Below, one piece after another: positions 62,432 through 64,000 of a stretch of DNA of 64,000 nucleotides. The stretch is from Planctomycetota bacterium. Its GTDB lineage: Bacteria > Planctomycetota > Planctomycetia > Pirellulales > Lacipirellulaceae. Both the position numbers and the translations under genes were made by a program. Position 1 is the stretch's first letter. Every line of letters starts with the position of its first letter. The notes under the pieces were generated by a model. The model searched no databases. It was not told where the DNA came from and worked only from the letters and a program-made list of their open reading frames with translations. The DNA is taken from positions 1 through 64,000 of the forward strand of contig JAADGV010000121.1 of the NCBI GenBank assembly GCA_013152205.1. The letters run 5' to 3'.

Positions 62432-62775
62432 CGCAAGATTGAACTACGACGACACAACGAGCACGACGAAAGAAGGCTGGATTTCAGGTATTCCCCACGG
62501 CATGGAGCCTACTGAAATGAGGCAGGTGATGCTCCTTGCGGAATAATAAGCCCTTGCGGCTCCGTAAGGTAATTTGGTTCTCGCAGAGACGCGGAGACGG
62601 CAGAGCTACAGTATTCCAGTTTCCTCTGCTGTCTCTGCGTCTCTGCGAGACACTCTTTTTTTGTGTTTCTTTTGCGCCTTAGCGAGAAAATCTTATCTAT
62701 TTGGTTGCGATTTTTCCTCTCTGGGTCACATACTGAATTCACGTCGTGCCCGTTGTGTCGTTGTGGTTAACTTGA
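62432..62775. repeat. Composite palindrome, GACGACACAACG arms around CTCGCAGAGACGC core
   Basis: Outer arms TTGAACTACGACGACACAAC (about 62438) and GTTGTGTCGTTGTGGTTAAC (about 62752-62771) enclose TCTCGCAGAGACGCGGAGAC and GTCTCTGCGTCTCTGCGAGA (62579-62651), the core of the elements at 50667 and 52783. A segment TTTCAGGTATTCCCCAC (near 62482) matches 51040. The gap 62143-62790 holds no gene; 62143-62430 shows nothing recognisable besides the promoter region of the DUF3300-like gene. Confidence 0.75.
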
Positions 62776-62790
62776 CCCTGCGTTGTCGTG

Positions 62791-64000
62791 TTAACGCGAT
62801 TCAGGTTTCAGCAACTCCAGCACGGCTGTGACAAATGTCGTTACTCCGGTTGTAATTGTCTCGGCGGGGTCGGGGTAGAATTTTGGGGAGTGCAGCGAAG
62901 GCGGCATCGTGCCCTGTTGTTTGTATTCGTCGAGGCGACTTTGGTTGACTGCCCCCAGTTTGAGCATCAGAATCGGCACTCCTTCGCGACCGATTCGGCC
63001 AAAATCTTCGCCGCCCATCGAAGGTTTCATCTCCGTGACTTTTGCTTCGCCGAAAACTTGTTTAATCGTCGGCACGATTCGTTCGGTTAGTTCCGGATCG
63101 TTAAATAGCGAGGGGGTTCCTTCGGTGGCCGATATCTCTGGCTCAGGCGCATCAGCGCTGGCTGCTGCGGCTAGCGCTTTGCGACGGATTGCGGCGATCA
63201 ATTGTTTTCGGACTGCGGGACTATAACTGCGTACGGTCAGTTGCAGATGACACGTGTCGCCGATGATGTTGTGCTTGGTGCCGCCGTGAATCGAGCCAAC
63301 TGTAATGACCGCTGGCTCGATCGGGTCGATTTCGCGGCTGACAATGGTTTGCAAATCGATCACCAGCCGGGCGGCGATCACCACAGGGTCGACCGTAGCG
63401 TGTGGATAAGCACCGTGCCCACCTCGCCCGTGTATTTCGATGTCGACGCTATCGACATTCGCTTGGGCATAGCCGGCACGATATCCGATCGTCCCCGCGG
63501 CCGTGTCGGCAGCTACGTGCATTGCTAGGGCGAAATCAGGGCGCGGAAATCTTCGCAACATGCCATCGGCAATCATCGCCTTTGCGCCAGCTCCCCGCTC
63601 TTCGGCAGGCTGAAAGATGGCGACCAAGGTGCCTTGCCACGCTTCTCGGTGAGTGGACAGGTAACCCAGCGCGCCTACCAAGTTGGTCATATGCATGTCG
63701 TGTCCGCAAGCGTGCATCACCCCAACGGTTGCACCCCGCTCATCGCGAATTTTCACCTGCGAGGCATAGTCTAAGCCGGTTTCTTCAACCACCGGCAAGG
63801 CATCCATGTCTGCACGCAAGAGCAACGTTTTCCCCTCGCCATTTTTTAGCACGCCGACCACGCCGTGTCCGCCAACTGCGGTGGTCACTTCAAAGCCAAG
63901 CTCGCGTATTTCCGCCGCCATTCGCTCTGCCGTTTTCTCTTCTTGAAACGACAACTCTGGCGACTGATGCAGCTCTTTGTAAAGTTGGGTAAGTTGCGGG
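62791..64000 (-). CDS. M20 family amidohydrolase, 5' end beyond the window
   Basis: Partial: the frame stays open to the right edge and upstream sequence still reads as family N-terminus (TQLYKELHQSPELSF), so the start lies outside. At least ~403 residues. Landmarks: MHACGHDMHMTNLVGAL (Cys-Gly-His-Asp metal site), IFQPAEERGAGAKAM (catalytic Glu), ALAMHV (His), GGHGAYPH of the dimerisation lid, and SLHSPKFYPD (final His). These mark the IAA-amino acid hydrolase/hippurate hydrolase group of peptidase family M20D. An internal TTG at 63954 is not the start. Single gene, ending just left of the composite palindrome's edge. Confidence 0.92.
   Translation of the reverse strand, partial: PQLTQLYKELHQSPELSFQEEKTAERMAAEIRELGFEVTTAVGGHGVVGVLKNGEGKTLLLRADMDALPVVEETGLDYASQVKIRDERGATVGVMHACGHDMHMTNLVGALGYLSTHREAWQGTLVAIFQPAEERGAGAKAMIADGMLRRFPRPDFALAMHVAADTAAGTIGYRAGYAQANVDSVDIEIHGRGGHGAYPHATVDPVVIAARLVIDLQTIVSREIDPIEPAVITVGSIHGGTKHNIIGDTCHLQLTVRSYSPAVRKQLIAAIRRKALAAAASADAPEPEISATEGTPSLFNDPELTERIVPTIKQVFGEAKVTEMKPSMGGEDFGRIGREGVPILMLKLGAVNQSRLDEYKQQGTMPPSLHSPKFYPDPAETITTGVTTFVTAVLELLKPESR

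Overview
The window looks like chromosome from a planctomycete, most likely of the Pirellulales; this is inference from content. Supporting signs are an outer-membrane assembly factor (BamA) with a long proline-rich insert, a Tat-type sugar isomerase/epimerase of the xylose-isomerase-like fold, a Hanks-type Ser/Thr kinase and a stand-alone FHA protein, paired ClpP subunits, a secreted AIM6-like phosphodiesterase, a DUF3300-like secreted protein, and very many intergenic palindromic repeats. Genes are mostly single or in short operons, with few strong Shine-Dalgarno sites and frequent GTG or TTG starts.

Layout. 0.3-10.8 kb: rsgA, an FHA protein, a YhcC-like radical SAM protein, a shortened NagA-like deacetylase, the RNase P RNA, a ribbon-helix-helix protein, a Tat isomerase, icd, a membrane Ser/Thr kinase and a small putative c-type cytochrome. 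10.9-22.4 kb: a multi-TM protein, tRNA-Val, an SGNH hydrolase, a tig-clpP2-clpP1 proteostasis cluster with tRNA-Gly upstream, an ASCH protein, an M28 peptidase and a tandem-GGDEF protein. 23.3-25.9 kb: an AlgJ-like/MBOAT pair for polysaccharide O-acetylation, followed by a transposase remnant. 26.4-34.7 kb: bamA and the rplY-pth-rpsF-ssb-rplI-dnaB translation/replication operon. 34.7-41 kb: a repeat-rich accessory stretch with a solitary PD-(D/E)xK protein, a GNAT and a JmjC/cupin-like protein. 41-57.7 kb: clpS, an M20 dipeptidase plus serS, sppA plus an AIM6-like gene, a secreted protein plus rdgB, a DHDPS-family aldolase, an epimerase-like protein, an RNA methyltransferase and an oligopeptide permease (oppA-oppB, oppC) without its ATPases. 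57.7-60.2 kb: a tightly coupled three-gene operon of unrecognised proteins. 60.5-64 kb: a DUF3300-like secreted protein and an M20 amidohydrolase running off the right edge.

The intergenic DNA is the most unusual part. At least eight copies or half-copies of a MITE-like palindrome occur; those with intact ends share the terminus GATTGCAAAGTC (or a variant) but carry different cores, and three to four copies are flanked by short direct repeats that could be target duplications. They sit almost always just 3' of a stop codon. Other dispersed families include two ~180-bp inverted copies 10 kb apart and a ~250-bp element at 14, 35 and 47 kb. The best candidates for an undescribed system are the three-gene operon at 57.75-60.17 kb and the solitary nuclease-like protein at 35.9 kb; functions for both are not established by the sequence.
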